From a marine gamma proteobacterium HTCC2143 (GTDB taxonomy: Bacteria; Pseudomonadota; Gammaproteobacteria; Pseudomonadales; Dasaniaceae): a DNA stretch of 64,000 bases. The stretch spans positions 434,001 through 498,000 of the forward strand of contig AAVT01000001.1 in assembly GCA_000169075.1 (NCBI GenBank), read 5' to 3'. Positions within the stretch are counted from its first letter, which is position 1. Each line of letters starts with the position of its first letter. Made by a program: the position numbers and the translations under genes. Below, in pieces: positions 7,547-17,970 of the stretch. Under the pieces are notes generated by a model. That model was given only the letters and a program-made list of their open reading frames with translations. It made no database searches and was not told where the DNA came from.

Positions 7547-9385
7547 ATGAACAACTGGAAACCAGCCCCAGTAAACATCATGACGCCGTGGATAAGTGAT
7601 GTTGATGCTAACTGTCCCTTGCCAGAATATCCTAGGCCACAGATGGTCCGACATACTTGGCTCAATTTAAATGGTTTATGGGACTACCAAATTACTGAAA
7701 GGGACGCGACGGTCCCCACACAGTTTACTGGAGAAATTCTGGTACCGTATGCTATTGAATCAGCACTGTCAGGGGTGAAAAAATCACTCAGTCCCAGTCA
7801 GCTACTTTGGTACAGAAGGACCTTCAACACTACAAAGAATTCAAAACACACTAAAACATTACTGCACTTCGAGGCGGTAGATTGGTATTGCCGCTGTTAT
7901 ATCAATGGCCAGCTCGTAGGCGATCATCAAGGAGGTTATCTGCCTTTTAGCTTTGATATCACAGACTACCTAATTGCAGAAGACAACGAATTAGTCGTCT
8001 CCGTTTGGGACCCAACCGACACACACTGGCAACAAAAGGGTAAGCAAGTTGAACAGCCTAATACCATTTATTACACCGCCACTAGCGGCATATGGCAAAC
8101 AGTCTGGCTAGAAACCGTCAACAACAAAAACTATATAACTGACCTAAAAATAACACCACTAGTTGATAAGCAGGCAGTGCTCGTGACAGTGACCTCGACC
8201 GCCGACGGAAAGGTGCGTGGCTATACAAAAAATGGTGGCCACACCCTTTCAGAAGCTGAAGGAAAAACCCATGCGGATGACAATAATCACGCTAATGTAA
8301 CATTAGAAATACCGGTTCCCAGCCCCAGGCTGTGGAGCCCGGAGACCCCTTTTTTATATGACCTGGTCATTGATCTCTACGACGGTGAAACGGTGATAGA
8401 CAGTGTTGATAGCTATTTCGGTATGCGCAGCATTACCACCGCGCAAGTCAGTTCAGGTCACACTCGAATTCTGTTAAATGACCAGCCAACTTTCTTACAT
8501 GGCCCGCTAGACCAGGGTTACTGGCCGGAAAGTGGCATGACACCTGCCACTGACAACGCCTTGATTTTTGATCTGGAGCAGACCAAAGCTCTGGGCTTTA
8601 ATATGACCCGAAAACATATAAAGGTGGAGTCGCGACGATGGTATTACCACGCGGATCGATTGGGCCTGATCGTCATTCAAGATATGGTCAACGGCGGTAA
8701 AAATAGCGCAGGCCTCGCCGAAACATTAAGCACTATGGCTTACGGCAAGAAAAAATCCGATACGACCAATCGTTTCTATCAGCGCGCTTGGCGGGAAGAC
8801 CCCGAATCTCGCCAAGATTTCGAAAACGAATCCCTCGCAATGATGGACCATTTGTTCAACGCGCCGTCACTGTTAATTTGGGTTCCATTTAATGAGTCAT
8901 GGGGACAGTTTGATGCTGCCCGTATCGCCAGCGAGGTAAAAAGTCGTGACCCGTCAAGGTTGGTCGATCATGCCTCTGGCTGGTTTGATCAAGGAGCCGG
9001 CGACTTCTGTAGCCGTCACACCTATGTGATGAAACTAAAGAAGCCGCCGCGAAAAGACTCACGGGTCTATTTTATCTCAGAGTATGGTGGCTATAACTGT
9101 CAAATTGATGACCATCTCTGGGATGCTAGCAGTAAATTTGGCTACAAAATGCTGAAAAATACCCATGCACTCGAAGACGCTTACACCTCGTTAATACGCC
9201 AGCAGTTAATCCCCCTTATTGCTAAAGGTCTTGGTGCTGCCGTCTATACGCAATTCTCTGATGTTGAAATAGAGTCGAATGGTTTATTCAGTTATGACAG
9301 AAAAGTACTAAAGATTTCCGCAGACATTGTAAAGACACTCAATAACGAAATTTATGACGCATTTAGACATAGCGAGCGCTCATGA
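7547..9385 (+). CDS. Glycoside hydrolase family 2 protein
   Basis: A 612-residue enzyme of the beta-galactosidase/glucuronidase clan. Order of domains: N-terminal sugar-binding jelly roll ([11 protein letters not shown] near residue 40, [22 protein letters not shown] near 110), an Ig-like middle, and a TIM barrel beginning about residue 300 ([12 protein letters not shown]). The acid/base glutamate is in FNESWGQF (Glu450) and the likely nucleophile in ISEYGGYN (Glu512). There is no signal peptide, so hydrolysis is cytoplasmic. The stop codon overlaps the start of an MFS carrier gene (ATGA), indicating coupled expression and uptake of an intact glycoside before cleavage. The sugar released is unknown. 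Confidence 0.88.
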   Translation: MNNWKPAPVNIMTPWISDVDANCPLPEYPRPQMVRHTWLNLNGLWDYQITERDATVPTQFTGEILVPYAIESALSGVKKSLSPSQLLWYRRTFNTTKNSKHTKTLLHFEAVDWYCRCYINGQLVGDHQGGYLPFSFDITDYLIAEDNELVVSVWDPTDTHWQQKGKQVEQPNTIYYTATSGIWQTVWLETVNNKNYITDLKITPLVDKQAVLVTVTSTADGKVRGYTKNGGHTLSEAEGKTHADDNNHANVTLEIPVPSPRLWSPETPFLYDLVIDLYDGETVIDSVDSYFGMRSITTAQVSSGHTRILLNDQPTFLHGPLDQGYWPESGMTPATDNALIFDLEQTKALGFNMTRKHIKVESRRWYYHADRLGLIVIQDMVNGGKNSAGLAETLSTMAYGKKKSDTTNRFYQRAWREDPESRQDFENESLAMMDHLFNAPSLLIWVPFNESWGQFDAARIASEVKSRDPSRLVDHASGWFDQGAGDFCSRHTYVMKLKKPPRKDSRVYFISEYGGYNCQIDDHLWDASSKFGYKMLKNTHALEDAYTSLIRQQLIPLIAKGLGAAVYTQFSDVEIESNGLFSYDRKVLKISADIVKTLNNEIYDAFRHSERS

Positions 9386-10665
9386 CAGCACCAACAAAGC
9401 TCGGTACCGACAAGTGGACCGTTATTATATTGCTGGGCTTGAGCGGACAGATAGCTTGGAACGTTGAAAACAGTTGGTTTAACACCTTCGTATTTGACAC
9501 GATTACGCCTGATCCAAAACCGATCGCAGCAATGGTCGCGGTCAGCGCTATTGTCGCCACCATCACCACACTGATTATGGGTACTCTCAGTGACAGAATG
9601 GGTAAACGAAAACCTTTTATCGTCATTGGTTATCTGTTGTGGGCACTCTCAACCATGGCATTCCCTATGGCAGCTTGGGCGAAAAATGTTCAGCTCGCCA
9701 TTTTTCTGGTGATATTTCTCGATGCTGTGATGACATTTTTAGGATCCACAGCCAACGATGCTGCGTTTAACGCGTGGGTGACAGACATTACCGATTCTAG
9801 CAACAGAGGCACGGTGGAAGGCGTCATGCTTATCCTCCCTATTATTGCCATAATGCTGGGCATGGGTGTTTCCGGCCTACTCATCGATGTGTTCGGCTAT
9901 TACACCTTTTTTCTCACATTAGGCTTTGCCGTATTAATAATGGGAGCCGTTGGCGCAGCTTTATTAAAAGAAAGCCCTGACCTAGCACCGCAAAGTATGG
10001 CGAAAAATAAAGGCCTGATAGCCGAGTTGTTTCTCGTTTTTTCACCACAAAATATTCGCCAAAATAGTTCGCTATTTTTAGTATTACTCACCATGACAAT
10101 TTTTATGACATCGCAACAAATTGTTATACCTTATGAATTAATTTATCTTAATAACTATTTAGGTATCAGTAAAACAACAGCCGGTATTTTAACAACTATC
10201 ATTGCACCAGTAACCATTCTATTAGCCTTGCCTGTCGGTAAGCTGTGCGATAGAGGTCACGGTTTAACGGTACTCATTATCGGCCTGATCATAGGCTCAA
10301 CAGGCCAACTGTTATTCTCAATGAGTACAGAATTGTGGATGTTAGCAGTAACCGGCGTCATGAAAAGCATGAGTTTTTTGACGCTGATCGTGATGGGAGC
10401 CTGGATACGAAATTTAATGCCCGCTAACGCCAGAGGCAAATTCCAAGGCGTGAGGCTGATATTTTTTGTGATGATACCGATGATCATTGGCCCTAGCATC
10501 GGCTCGTGGCTGATAGGAAACTTTGGCATAGCAACGTCATTGAATGGAAACCAGGGATTCATACCGGTACCACTCATTTTCCAGGTTTCAGCGGTGCTCA
10601 GTCTGTTTTCTTTGGTCCCAATTTACTACTTCCATCGGCACAGTTTTCACCGCAATCCGGGCTAG
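9382..10665 (+). CDS. MFS transporter, probable glycoside carrier (SLC45/GPH-like)
   Basis: A 427-residue inner-membrane carrier with about twelve hydrophobic helices. The loop between helices 2 and 3 carries the MFS motif [15 protein letters not shown], of the type seen in sucrose/SLC45-like and GPH carriers, and a matching LCDRGHG lies in the second half. The start codon overlaps the stop of the GH2 gene by 4 nt. The pair forms a two-gene operon in which this protein likely imports the glycoside the GH2 enzyme cleaves. It ends 34 bp from the convergent NfeD gene. Confidence 0.82.
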   Translation: MTAPTKLGTDKWTVIILLGLSGQIAWNVENSWFNTFVFDTITPDPKPIAAMVAVSAIVATITTLIMGTLSDRMGKRKPFIVIGYLLWALSTMAFPMAAWAKNVQLAIFLVIFLDAVMTFLGSTANDAAFNAWVTDITDSSNRGTVEGVMLILPIIAIMLGMGVSGLLIDVFGYYTFFLTLGFAVLIMGAVGAALLKESPDLAPQSMAKNKGLIAELFLVFSPQNIRQNSSLFLVLLTMTIFMTSQQIVIPYELIYLNNYLGISKTTAGILTTIIAPVTILLALPVGKLCDRGHGLTVLIIGLIIGSTGQLLFSMSTELWMLAVTGVMKSMSFLTLIVMGAWIRNLMPANARGKFQGVRLIFFVMIPMIIGPSIGSWLIGNFGIATSLNGNQGFIPVPLIFQVSAVLSLFSLVPIYYFHRHSFHRNPG

Positions 10666-10699
10666 GCAATATCGGACTTCGATGGGGTGAGAAACACGA

Positions 10700-11170
10700 T
10701 TATGACGGCAGCTCAACCAACATCGTTGTCCCTTTTACGCCAACAATGATGCATAGCTCCTTAGCCGCGATGGTCTCAACACCAGCGTTAACACTAAGAC
10801 GCGCATTCCAATCAATGCCCGAATAACGAATTTTACCACCGCTGCGATTAATATCTGTGGCGGCCGGCACGTTGAGGCCTATCATGTCGCTACTGGTATC
10901 GGGCCCACCCCCGGCGTTTTGAAAGTTTCTGAGTGGCCTCCAAAGCACTATAGCAAGGATGGCTGTACTAATAGCTAAGGTGAAAATTTCTAAGTCCCAC
11001 CCGCTTATAACGCCGAAACTCGATAAGGCCCCGGTAAAAAATGCCGCAAGACCGAAAAACAGTAAGGGGCCACCCAAGCCCAGTAGGGCCAATTCAACAA
11101 CCAGACTCACGCCGCCTATTAAATAAAAGGTTTGGTCGTGGTTATCGAGCAAATATTGAATAATATCCAT
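10700..11170 (-). CDS. NfeD family membrane protein
   Basis: A 156-residue protein of the short NfeD type. Hydrophobic helices occupy residues 1-90 (YLIGGVSLVVELALLGLGG is typical), followed by the soluble OB-fold domain beginning near the segment MIGLNVPAATDI and ending with VGVKGTTMLVEL. Short NfeD proteins are partners of SPFH/stomatin proteins in membrane microdomain and quality-control functions. It starts 10 nt after the SPFH gene on the same strand, with AAAGGTG before the ATG, so the two form an operon. Confidence 0.85.
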   Translation of the reverse strand: MDIIQYLLDNHDQTFYLIGGVSLVVELALLGLGGPLLFFGLAAFFTGALSSFGVISGWDLEIFTLAISTAILAIVLWRPLRNFQNAGGGPDTSSDMIGLNVPAATDINRSGGKIRYSGIDWNARLSVNAGVETIAAKELCIIVGVKGTTMLVELPS

Positions 11171-11180
11171 TGTTCACCTT

Positions 11181-12176
11181 TTAACGCTCAGTTTTAATAT
11201 CGCCTGCGTCTAATTTTAAACTGGTAGAGACCGCTATGGCTTGGGCAACGGTACTAGCAATATTATCCCCGGTTTTCCCATCGGTTAATACCACCGTACT
11301 TTTAGCGGCAATAGCCTGGTGGGCTTTAATCGCATCTTGAGCCAGCGTCAGTGTAACCGCAGTCTGACCTTGCTCTGAGTTAGCCGCTTCACCGATCACA
11401 TCCAGCGCCATTGCCTCAGCTTTTGCAACGAGTGTAATAGCTTCAGATTTACCAGTCGCTTCCAACACTTGTGCGGTCTTACTAGCTTCAGCAGCGAGTA
11501 CCAGCTCAGCTTTGGCAGCTTCGGCATCGAGGACGCGGGCTTGTTTATCACCTTCTGCACGAGTAATCGCCGCGCTTTTCACCCCTTCCGCTGTAAGTAT
11601 CACTGACCGTTTTTCACGCTCCGCGGTCATCTGCTTTTCCATATCTTCACGTATGGACTGAGGCGGCGTAATGTCTTTGATTTCGTAACGCGTGACCATG
11701 ACACCCCAAGGTGCCGTCGCTTCAGTCATCGCACCCAATATTTTCGCATTAATCGCATCGCGACTCTGAAAACATTCGTCAAGTTCCATTTCACCGATAG
11801 CGTTTCTCATGGTCGTCATGGCCAATTGCACAACCGACACCTTATAGTCGGTAATATTGTTGGTAGCGGCAGCGGCGTCGGTAACCTTCATAAACAAAAT
11901 ACCATCTAACAATAAGGTTATGTTGTCTTTAGTAATAGCTGCTTGGGCACTGATGTCCAATGATTGTTCTTTCAAGTTACGATCGGCTGCGACGGTTTGA
12001 ATAAACGGAATAATGAAGTTTAAACCTGCATTTAATGTTTTATCGTACTTGCCAAGGGTATAGATGACATAGCCACGGTTTTGTGGCACAAAATGAATCC
12101 CTTTCTTCAGGGTATAGAGGGCAACAATGGCAAACCATAGCAGTGGGCTTGTTAATAGTGATTGCAAAATTTCCAT
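11181..12176 (-). CDS. SPFH/Band 7 (stomatin-like, QmcA-type) protein
   Basis: A 331-residue protein with one N-terminal membrane anchor (residues 4-22), the SPFH domain (YVIYTLGKYDKTLNAGLNF onward, DRNLKEQSLDI..AITKDN), and a long alanine- and glutamate-rich coiled coil (about residues 175-270) typical of oligomer-forming flotillin/stomatin proteins. Such proteins form membrane rings or rafts and modulate proteases such as FtsH. It is upstream of and co-directional with the NfeD gene, the standard pairing. AAGG is placed about 10 nt before the ATG. Confidence 0.88.
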   Translation of the reverse strand: MEILQSLLTSPLLWFAIVALYTLKKGIHFVPQNRGYVIYTLGKYDKTLNAGLNFIIPFIQTVAADRNLKEQSLDISAQAAITKDNITLLLDGILFMKVTDAAAATNNITDYKVSVVQLAMTTMRNAIGEMELDECFQSRDAINAKILGAMTEATAPWGVMVTRYEIKDITPPQSIREDMEKQMTAEREKRSVILTAEGVKSAAITRAEGDKQARVLDAEAAKAELVLAAEASKTAQVLEATGKSEAITLVAKAEAMALDVIGEAANSEQGQTAVTLTLAQDAIKAHQAIAAKSTVVLTDGKTGDNIASTVAQAIAVSTSLKLDAGDIKTER

Positions 12177-12726
12177 GAAAATGACCTTCTATTTTATTGA
12201 CTACAGATTCGACTATCATCTCACATTTGAAGTGCTTACAGCGGTTAATAACCATGGAAAGTCAATTTTATTTGTGATCACAGGCATCGCAAGGGAGCTA
12301 ACTTACGCTACTTCCCTGATACAACGTCGGGAACTATTAATGATACTTTTTTGCCTACAGTAAAGCTCTGTCGGCTGCCGAGAGTTGCTAGCGGATAACA
12401 TCATGTCTACTGGTTGAGCGGAGCCGTTGTCGCCCAAGAATAGTTCATCGGCTTTCATCAGGCTGATTACTGCACAACAGGTTTACAGAAGAGGTTAAAA
12501 CGCAAGCTCCCTAGTAGCTCGACCACTTTACGAGTCCTTGCAGCTTTGCAGACGCACTGTTGGTCAGCGTGTGCATCCACAAATAGGGCGCCGTATAGAC
12601 GCTTACAACAGGTATTTCAGTAGGCTGATGTTGCCATACTTGCACATAATGTATCGATTGCTCAGTTTTTATGGTAGTTTTCCAAGCTGTTACCATCTGT
12701 TGACGGCAATTTACCGTACAAATGCA
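12177..12726. other. Long intergenic region between divergent genes
   Basis: About 550 bp separate the SPFH gene from the preferred start of the acyltransferase gene. The forward frame is open from 12538, so up to 63 more codons could belong to the acyltransferase, but that stretch lacks family resemblance. The region must contain two divergent promoters. I find no RNA gene, repeat or convincing promoter boxes. Confidence 0.45.
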
Positions 12727-13569
12727 ATGAGATCTTACAACATCGGGCTTTCGCGACATTTAGTCAGCATACTTTCCTTCGCGTTTATTACCGTCAATTT
12801 GCTGATGTGGCTCCCCGTGCTGCTCCTAGCAGCGGTAATAAGAATATTAGTTCCGTTTCACCGAATCGCCCAGATAACTTCCCGTCTCGTTGATAATGTC
12901 TATCGTTTGGCCGTCAAATTAGACGCGTGGTGGCTGCAAACGATGCTTGGAATTCGATTTGTCATTGACGATCAGAACGGCGTGTTGCAGCAATTGGCAA
13001 AGACGGACAACCCCTTAATTATCTCCAACCATCGGTCGTGGTTTGACATTTTTGTTTTGCAAACACTGATTTCCGGTCATGGTCCAATTTTAAAATTTCT
13101 TATCAAAGCAGAGTTGCTCTGGGTTCCAGTCCTTGGCTGGGTTTGCATCGTCTTAAACTTTCCGACCTTAAAACGTAAAGGCGATAAGACGTCGAGAGAG
13201 CGGGATTTAAAAGTCGCACAATCAGCATCGCTTCAGATTAATACTACCCCAGGAGCGTTACTGATATTCCCGGAGGGTACTCGCTTTAGTGAACGAAAAC
13301 GTGAACAGGGTAACTCGCCCTATAATTTTCTTCTCAAACCCAAGCCTGGCGGGTTTAAAGCCATTCACAACTCTTTGCCGAAATCGACAACGATCATTGA
13401 TTTTTCTATTAAATATCATGTCGGTGATGACAACTGTTGGCGCTGTATGAGTGGCCTAGTTGAAGAGATCCATATCAAAGTGACTGCGACTCAGTCGGAT
13501 GATATCGATGAGGGGCTGGAATGGCTCGAAAAACAGTGGCTACAGAAGGAACTTTGGCTTAACAGATGA
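12727..13569 (+). CDS. PlsC-domain acyltransferase, YihG-like
   Basis: A membrane-bound 1-acyl-glycerol-phosphate acyltransferase-type enzyme of 280 residues from the ATG at 12727. It has an N-terminal membrane segment, then motif I NHRSW(F)D (HX4D), motif II-like KAELLWVPVLGWV, and motif III FPEGTRFSERK. The order and spacing match E. coli YihG, a lysophosphatidic acid acyltransferase that influences the fatty acyl composition of phospholipids. The open frame extends upstream to 12538; the ATG at 12727 was chosen because the N-terminus then aligns in length with YihG, although its ribosome-binding site is weak. The start is uncertain, the family is not. Confidence 0.85.
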   Translation: MRSYNIGLSRHLVSILSFAFITVNLLMWLPVLLLAAVIRILVPFHRIAQITSRLVDNVYRLAVKLDAWWLQTMLGIRFVIDDQNGVLQQLAKTDNPLIISNHRSWFDIFVLQTLISGHGPILKFLIKAELLWVPVLGWVCIVLNFPTLKRKGDKTSRERDLKVAQSASLQINTTPGALLIFPEGTRFSERKREQGNSPYNFLLKPKPGGFKAIHNSLPKSTTIIDFSIKYHVGDDNCWRCMSGLVEEIHIKVTATQSDDIDEGLEWLEKQWLQKELWLNR

Positions 13570-13687
13570 TATTAGTATGGAGAAAAGTGATCTGTTTGGT
13601 TAATCATATCGAACAAGTGGTCTAGTTAGCGTTAACGATACTGTCGGGCCACAAGCCTGATCAAAAAAAATAATAAGGGAGGATGTA

Positions 13688-14566
13688 ATGAACCAGAATA
13701 CCATTTCAATTATTGGCATAGTTGCAGCGATTGCCATCGCTGCTGGGATTTCGATAGCCGGCAGTCAAGGTGGCAGTCACATTGGAGGCCTGTCGGTATT
13801 GTTTTTATTTGCAATAGTCGCATTTTCAATCCAGTGGCTGGCCTTTATTCCCGCATTTATTTTCCAGACAGAAAAATATTTCGATCTAATTGGCTCAATC
13901 ACCTACATAGGCCTAGCGATTGCCGCCTTACTCTTATCTAACAAAGAGCCTGGAGCTGTAATACTTGCACTGATGGTGGTGATTTGGGCACTACGCCTGG
14001 GAAGTTTTTTGTTTATAAGAGTACAAAACGCTGGGCATGACAGCCGATTTAGGAGCATCAAACCTGACTTTCTGCAGTTCTTAATGACCTGGACGCTTCA
14101 GGGTTTGTGGGTTTTTATCACGTTTGCTGCAGGTTTAACGGCTCTAACATCCGCGAGTGACCACCCTATCGGTGGCTTCGTCATTGCAGGAACGGCTCTC
14201 TGGCTGATCGGTTTCATCATTGAAATCATCGCAGACAAGCAAAAGACCGCATTTCGTAGCGATCCAGCTAACAGCGATAGATTTATACACACGGGTTTGT
14301 GGGCACGATCCAGACACCCAAACTATTTTGGGGAAATAGTTTTATGGATCGGTGTTGCCGTTGTAGCAATTCCTGCTCTTGAAGGCTGGCAATACCTGAC
14401 GTTGATTTCACCGATCTTTGTTTTTGTATTGTTAACTAAAATTAGCGGGGTGCGGATGCTGGAACACAAAGCACAGCGAAAGTGGGGCAAAGATCAGGAC
14501 TATCGTGACTACCATAAAAGAACGCCCGCACTCTGGCTCAGCCTGACAACACCCAAGAACCGGTAG
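13688..14566 (+). CDS. DUF1295 membrane protein (steroid 5-alpha-reductase-like)
   Basis: A 292-residue polytopic membrane protein with about seven hydrophobic helices. The C-terminal half has the DUF1295/isoprenylcysteine methyltransferase-type signature: KTAFRSDP...FIHTGLWARSRHPNYFGEIVLW and a late LEHKAQRKWG. An excellent ribosome-binding site (GGGAGGA) precedes the ATG. Relatives are fold-related to steroid 5-alpha-reductases and ICMT, but most bacterial DUF1295 proteins have no proven reaction. It is followed after 5 nt by the DUF523/DUF1722 gene, implying one transcript. Confidence 0.82.
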   Translation: MNQNTISIIGIVAAIAIAAGISIAGSQGGSHIGGLSVLFLFAIVAFSIQWLAFIPAFIFQTEKYFDLIGSITYIGLAIAALLLSNKEPGAVILALMVVIWALRLGSFLFIRVQNAGHDSRFRSIKPDFLQFLMTWTLQGLWVFITFAAGLTALTSASDHPIGGFVIAGTALWLIGFIIEIIADKQKTAFRSDPANSDRFIHTGLWARSRHPNYFGEIVLWIGVAVVAIPALEGWQYLTLISPIFVFVLLTKISGVRMLEHKAQRKWGKDQDYRDYHKRTPALWLSLTTPKNR

Positions 14567-14571
14567 CGCTA

Positions 14572-15534
14572 GTGGAGGGGCCGTCACGACCCAAACTGGG
14601 TATCTCAAGCTGCCTGCTGGGTAACCCAGTGAGATTTGACGGCGGGCATAAACGCAGTGATTATGTCACTGCTAAGCTCGCCAATTATTTTGACTTTTCG
14701 TCATTTTGTCCTGAGCAGGCTATCGGCCTGCCAACGCCCCGACAACCGATTCGACTCGTAGCAGAAAATTCAGATGCAGAAGTCCGTGCTGTCCATGTAC
14801 GTGACTATTCTGTAGAGCACACAAAAGACCTTCATCAATACGCTGCTACTGTCATCAAAAAAATGGCTGGCTTTAGCGGTTATATTGTAAAAAAAGATTC
14901 ACCCAGCTGCGGTATGGAGCGGGTAAAAGTCTATGAAAAAGATAATGCGCCCGCAGAACGTCGCGGAGTTGGTATTTTCACTGCAAAATTAATGTTGGAC
15001 CTCCCCGGATTTCCTATTGAAGAAGAAGGCAGATTAAACGATCCAAGGCTTAGAGAAAACTTCATCACTCGGGTATTTACGATGTTCCGGTGGCAGGAAT
15101 TGCTAAGACGTGGGTTAACAAAAAAAAGCCTCGTTGAATTTCATACCCGACACAAATTTCTTCTGCTGGCTCATCATGAAATAACCTACCGCAAATTAGG
15201 CCGATTGCTAGCCGATCTTGGTTCTGTATCTGTCGATGTTATAGCAACCAGTTACATTAAATTGCTAATGACAGGCCTTTGTCACCTAGCTAATCCACGT
15301 AAACATGCCAACGTGTTGATGCATATTATGGGATTTTTAAAAGATCAAATGAGTGCAGATGAAAAAGTCGAGTTACTCGGTCTTATTGACGATCATAGAA
15401 CCGGGCTTGTACCCGTTATTGTTCCGCTGACTTTATTGAATCACTTTCTGAGGCGCTATCCTCAGAATTATATCGTCAAACAATACTATCTTGAGCCACA
15501 TCCCAGGGAGCTGATGTTGCGTAACGTTATATAA
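14572..15534 (+). CDS. DUF523-DUF1722 (YbgA-type) fusion protein
   Basis: A 320-residue protein starting at GTG 14572. The N-terminal half is DUF523 (GISSCLLGNPVRFDGGHKR, then KKDSPSCGMERVKVY with conserved cysteines), and the C-terminal half is DUF1722 (HTRHKFLLLAHHE..YRKLGRL). The two domains are fused in many proteobacteria, frequently near DNA photolyase or light-responsive MerR genes; no photolyase is present here. DUF523 cysteines may bind a metal or cluster. Biochemical role is unproven. The gene is followed by a clear hairpin terminator. Confidence 0.88.
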   Translation: MEGPSRPKLGISSCLLGNPVRFDGGHKRSDYVTAKLANYFDFSSFCPEQAIGLPTPRQPIRLVAENSDAEVRAVHVRDYSVEHTKDLHQYAATVIKKMAGFSGYIVKKDSPSCGMERVKVYEKDNAPAERRGVGIFTAKLMLDLPGFPIEEEGRLNDPRLRENFITRVFTMFRWQELLRRGLTKKSLVEFHTRHKFLLLAHHEITYRKLGRLLADLGSVSVDVIATSYIKLLMTGLCHLANPRKHANVLMHIMGFLKDQMSADEKVELLGLIDDHRTGLVPVIVPLTLLNHFLRRYPQNYIVKQYYLEPHPRELMLRNVI

Positions 15535-15595
15535 AGCGGCGCCCTGACTAACAAATGACGTTAATGCTTTGTTAGAAGACCGCTTTTGTTTTTCA
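15533..15595 (+). terminator. Rho-independent terminator after the DUF523-DUF1722 gene
   Basis: AAAGCGG (15533-15539) pairs with CCGCTTT (15580-15586), and inside it CTAACAAA (15548-15555) pairs with TTTGTTAG (15568-15575). A T-rich run (TGTTTTT) follows. The hairpin starts at the stop codon of the DUF523-DUF1722 gene. Confidence 0.75.
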
Positions 15596-15678
15596 CCGAG
15601 GCAGGGCATGACCGAATTTAGTTGGCGAAATAGGTAACGCTATCCCGCATTACCTGTAAATCGCACAGTAACTGATTA

Positions 15679-16317
15679 TTAAAACAGCTGTTCAAACGTT
15701 TCGCTATCTTCCTGGTAACGTTCTAACTCGCCGGTAGCGAGATTAAAATACCACCCGTGTATGGCTATTGATTTGTTACTTAATCGCTCGGCAATCCAGG
15801 GATACGTCCTCAAATTATTCAGTGACGCCGCCAAAGCTTTGCGACTGCAAGCACAGGACTGATCATCCAAATCGGCATCAGGCATTTCAATCAATACTTG
15901 CTTGGCAGCGGGCTCAGCAACAACCGTCCACTTATCTAACGGTCTTGTGGGGTCACTGTCATCGACCAGCCGCGTTAATAAACTACGAATACCAGCGCAT
16001 CGAGAATGTCCCATTACCACAATATGCTCTACCTGCAGGTAGCAAGCGGCAAATTCTATCGCCGCAGGTGTCTCATAAGACGTACTAGCGGCGTCATAAG
16101 GAGGTACCAAATTAGCCATATTTCGAATCACCATCAAATCGCCTGCACTTGAGTTGGTAATAATAGCGGGGTCAACTCGAGAGTCGCAGCAGGCAATCAT
16201 CAAAATTTTTGAATGGGGGCCGTATTCTGCAAGCCCATGGTACTTTCCTTCGCGATCCTCTGTATAAACTTCATGAAACTCTTTAAATCCGGCTACTAAG
16301 GCATCAATATCGCTCAT
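15679..16317 (-). CDS. Beta-class carbonic anhydrase
   Basis: A 212-residue cytoplasmic zinc enzyme interconverting CO2 and bicarbonate. Zinc ligands and the catalytic dyad are visible: the C-x-D-S-R motif in ACCDSRVDP (Cys43, Asp45, Arg47) and the HSRCAGI motif (His, Cys) about 55 residues later. Conserved segments include IRNMANLVPP and the C-terminal IHGWYFNLATGEL. Length is standard for the plant-like bacterial group. It is monocistronic, convergent with the DUF523-DUF1722 gene. Confidence 0.93.
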   Translation of the reverse strand: MSDIDALVAGFKEFHEVYTEDREGKYHGLAEYGPHSKILMIACCDSRVDPAIITNSSAGDLMVIRNMANLVPPYDAASTSYETPAAIEFAACYLQVEHIVVMGHSRCAGIRSLLTRLVDDSDPTRPLDKWTVVAEPAAKQVLIEMPDADLDDQSCACSRKALAASLNNLRTYPWIAERLSNKSIAIHGWYFNLATGELERYQEDSETFEQLF

Positions 16318-16433
16318 ATTTCGACTAAACCATCCATTGTAAAATTAATTAGTAACAACTTTTATACGTGGCCACATTCAGCTACTGACAAGTCACCATC
16401 ATAGCTTTTTCACTGATTAAATCCATTCAATCA

Positions 16434-17675
16434 TTAGTCGTTATTAACCGACGAGGTCATCGACCGAGGATTAACTTTTTTGGCGTCAAGCTGCCAGAGA
16501 CCTGTAAAGAACGTCAACGCCAACATGACAACTAACATGAGGCCAGAGGCGACAATCAGTGCCGACTTGGGGCCTACTTGCTCCACCAAAAAACCACAAA
16601 ACAATGCGCCTATTGGGCCGGAACCTATAAAGGAGAACGAATGAAAGGCCATAATTCTTCCTCTTTGACCTTCCGGCGCCTGTTCCTGGATAATGGTGCG
16701 CGCCATAGTCATAGCCACTCCTCCGCAAACACCCCACGCAAATACACAGACAACAACCCAAGCAAAGCCAAAGCCCAAGCCAGAACTTGCCAAGGCTATG
16801 GCACCACCAACATGCGCCAGCAAAAGAGCTCGACCTTGGCGATAAATGTCGCCGAAGCGAAGAAGCACCATGATTGTTGTCACCAATCCTAAAGCGTTTG
16901 CCGCATTCATCCACGACAATTCAAACGAAGCTCCCTGGTAAACATCTCGAACTAAAAGCGGTAAGGTGACGATATAGGATCCCATGAAAAAAATACCCAT
17001 AGCACAGTTTTGGATAACCACTGCCCGCATGCTTGGCGACGCTCGGACAGTTCTATAACCCTCCACGATGGAAGTTGTCACTTCTTTTATTATCCCTTGA
17101 GTTTTCGGTTTGAGCATAGGACTGGGGATATCAAGACGATAAAACGCATAGACACCGACACACATTGAGACAACCTGAACAATCAGGATAAACGCTGCAC
17201 CAGTTCGATCGGCAAATGATGCTGCAACAAACCCCAGCATTTGAACACCAAATTGGGTCATGCTGACTTGCAATACACGCCGCTGGATCTTGCCGCCTGC
17301 CACCTGGTTTAGCAGGCTATCCCGCGCTGGAGTTACAAAGGCCTGCGCGCAGCCCATGAAAACAGCAAAAATGATGACGCCTTGATAATCTAGATTATCA
17401 AGCACCACCATTGAAATCAGATAAAGGGGAGCAAATGCTGCGCAGGCCTGCGCAATAATGGCGATCCGGCGGCCCCCGTAATGATCCGCAAGACTGCCAC
17501 CCACCAACATAAACACCGTAGCAGGGATCAAAAGCGCCATTTGTGCCAAGCCGACCATTTTGGGTGATTCTTGCAGCACTATGGTGACCAGCCAGGCGAA
17601 TACTACCGATTGAATGCCTTGAGCAAAAAACCAGGAACCAGTACCTAATAAGTAATAATGCAAAGATTTCATCAT
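16434..17675 (-). CDS. MFS transporter
   Basis: A 413-residue carrier with about twelve helices. GGSLADHYGGRRIAIIAQA in the first cytoplasmic loop is the MFS signature. The length and EQAPEGQRGRIMAF in the second half match the DHA3/MFS_3 exporter group (enterobactin or macrolide efflux-like). The substrate is unknown. It is the last gene before a 295-bp gap on the same strand as the PQQ dehydrogenase; no link between them is evident. Confidence 0.8.
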   Translation of the reverse strand: MMKSLHYYLLGTGSWFFAQGIQSVVFAWLVTIVLQESPKMVGLAQMALLIPATVFMLVGGSLADHYGGRRIAIIAQACAAFAPLYLISMVVLDNLDYQGVIIFAVFMGCAQAFVTPARDSLLNQVAGGKIQRRVLQVSMTQFGVQMLGFVAASFADRTGAAFILIVQVVSMCVGVYAFYRLDIPSPMLKPKTQGIIKEVTTSIVEGYRTVRASPSMRAVVIQNCAMGIFFMGSYIVTLPLLVRDVYQGASFELSWMNAANALGLVTTIMVLLRFGDIYRQGRALLLAHVGGAIALASSGLGFGFAWVVVCVFAWGVCGGVAMTMARTIIQEQAPEGQRGRIMAFHSFSFIGSGPIGALFCGFLVEQVGPKSALIVASGLMLVVMLALTFFTGLWQLDAKKVNPRSMTSSVNND

Positions 17676-17970
17676 GTTGGCACAAGATTAAAACGGAACC
17701 GAAGGATACAGCGTGTGCTGAAAGAAGGAAAATCTATAATAACGTTACTGGCAGTCAGCAAAAGCCGATCCATTTAGCACTGCGTTTACTGGGAGAAGCC
17801 AGCTGGATAGGCCATTGGGCTGACAGTTTTCGCTCTAACATGCCTATGGTTTTCTTTGCGCGCGAACAAAAGAGCCATGTTTAGCTTATTTGTAAAAAAG
17901 GGCCATACCTATGCCAGCGACGATATCGCCGGCAATGTAAGCTGAGCCCTTGTCCGTTAAGCTCGAATAT
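17676..17970. other. Intergenic region, no feature identified
   Basis: 295 bp between the PQQ dehydrogenase and the MFS gene, both reverse strand. A short reverse frame ending at 17886 reads protein-like (AYIAGDIVAGIGMALFYK) but has no start codon and no family I know. Otherwise I see nothing. Confidence 0.4.

Noticed and set aside
12538..12726. Upstream extension of the acyltransferase frame
   Set aside because: The extra 63 codons do not align with YihG-like proteins; the shorter form has the expected N-terminus.
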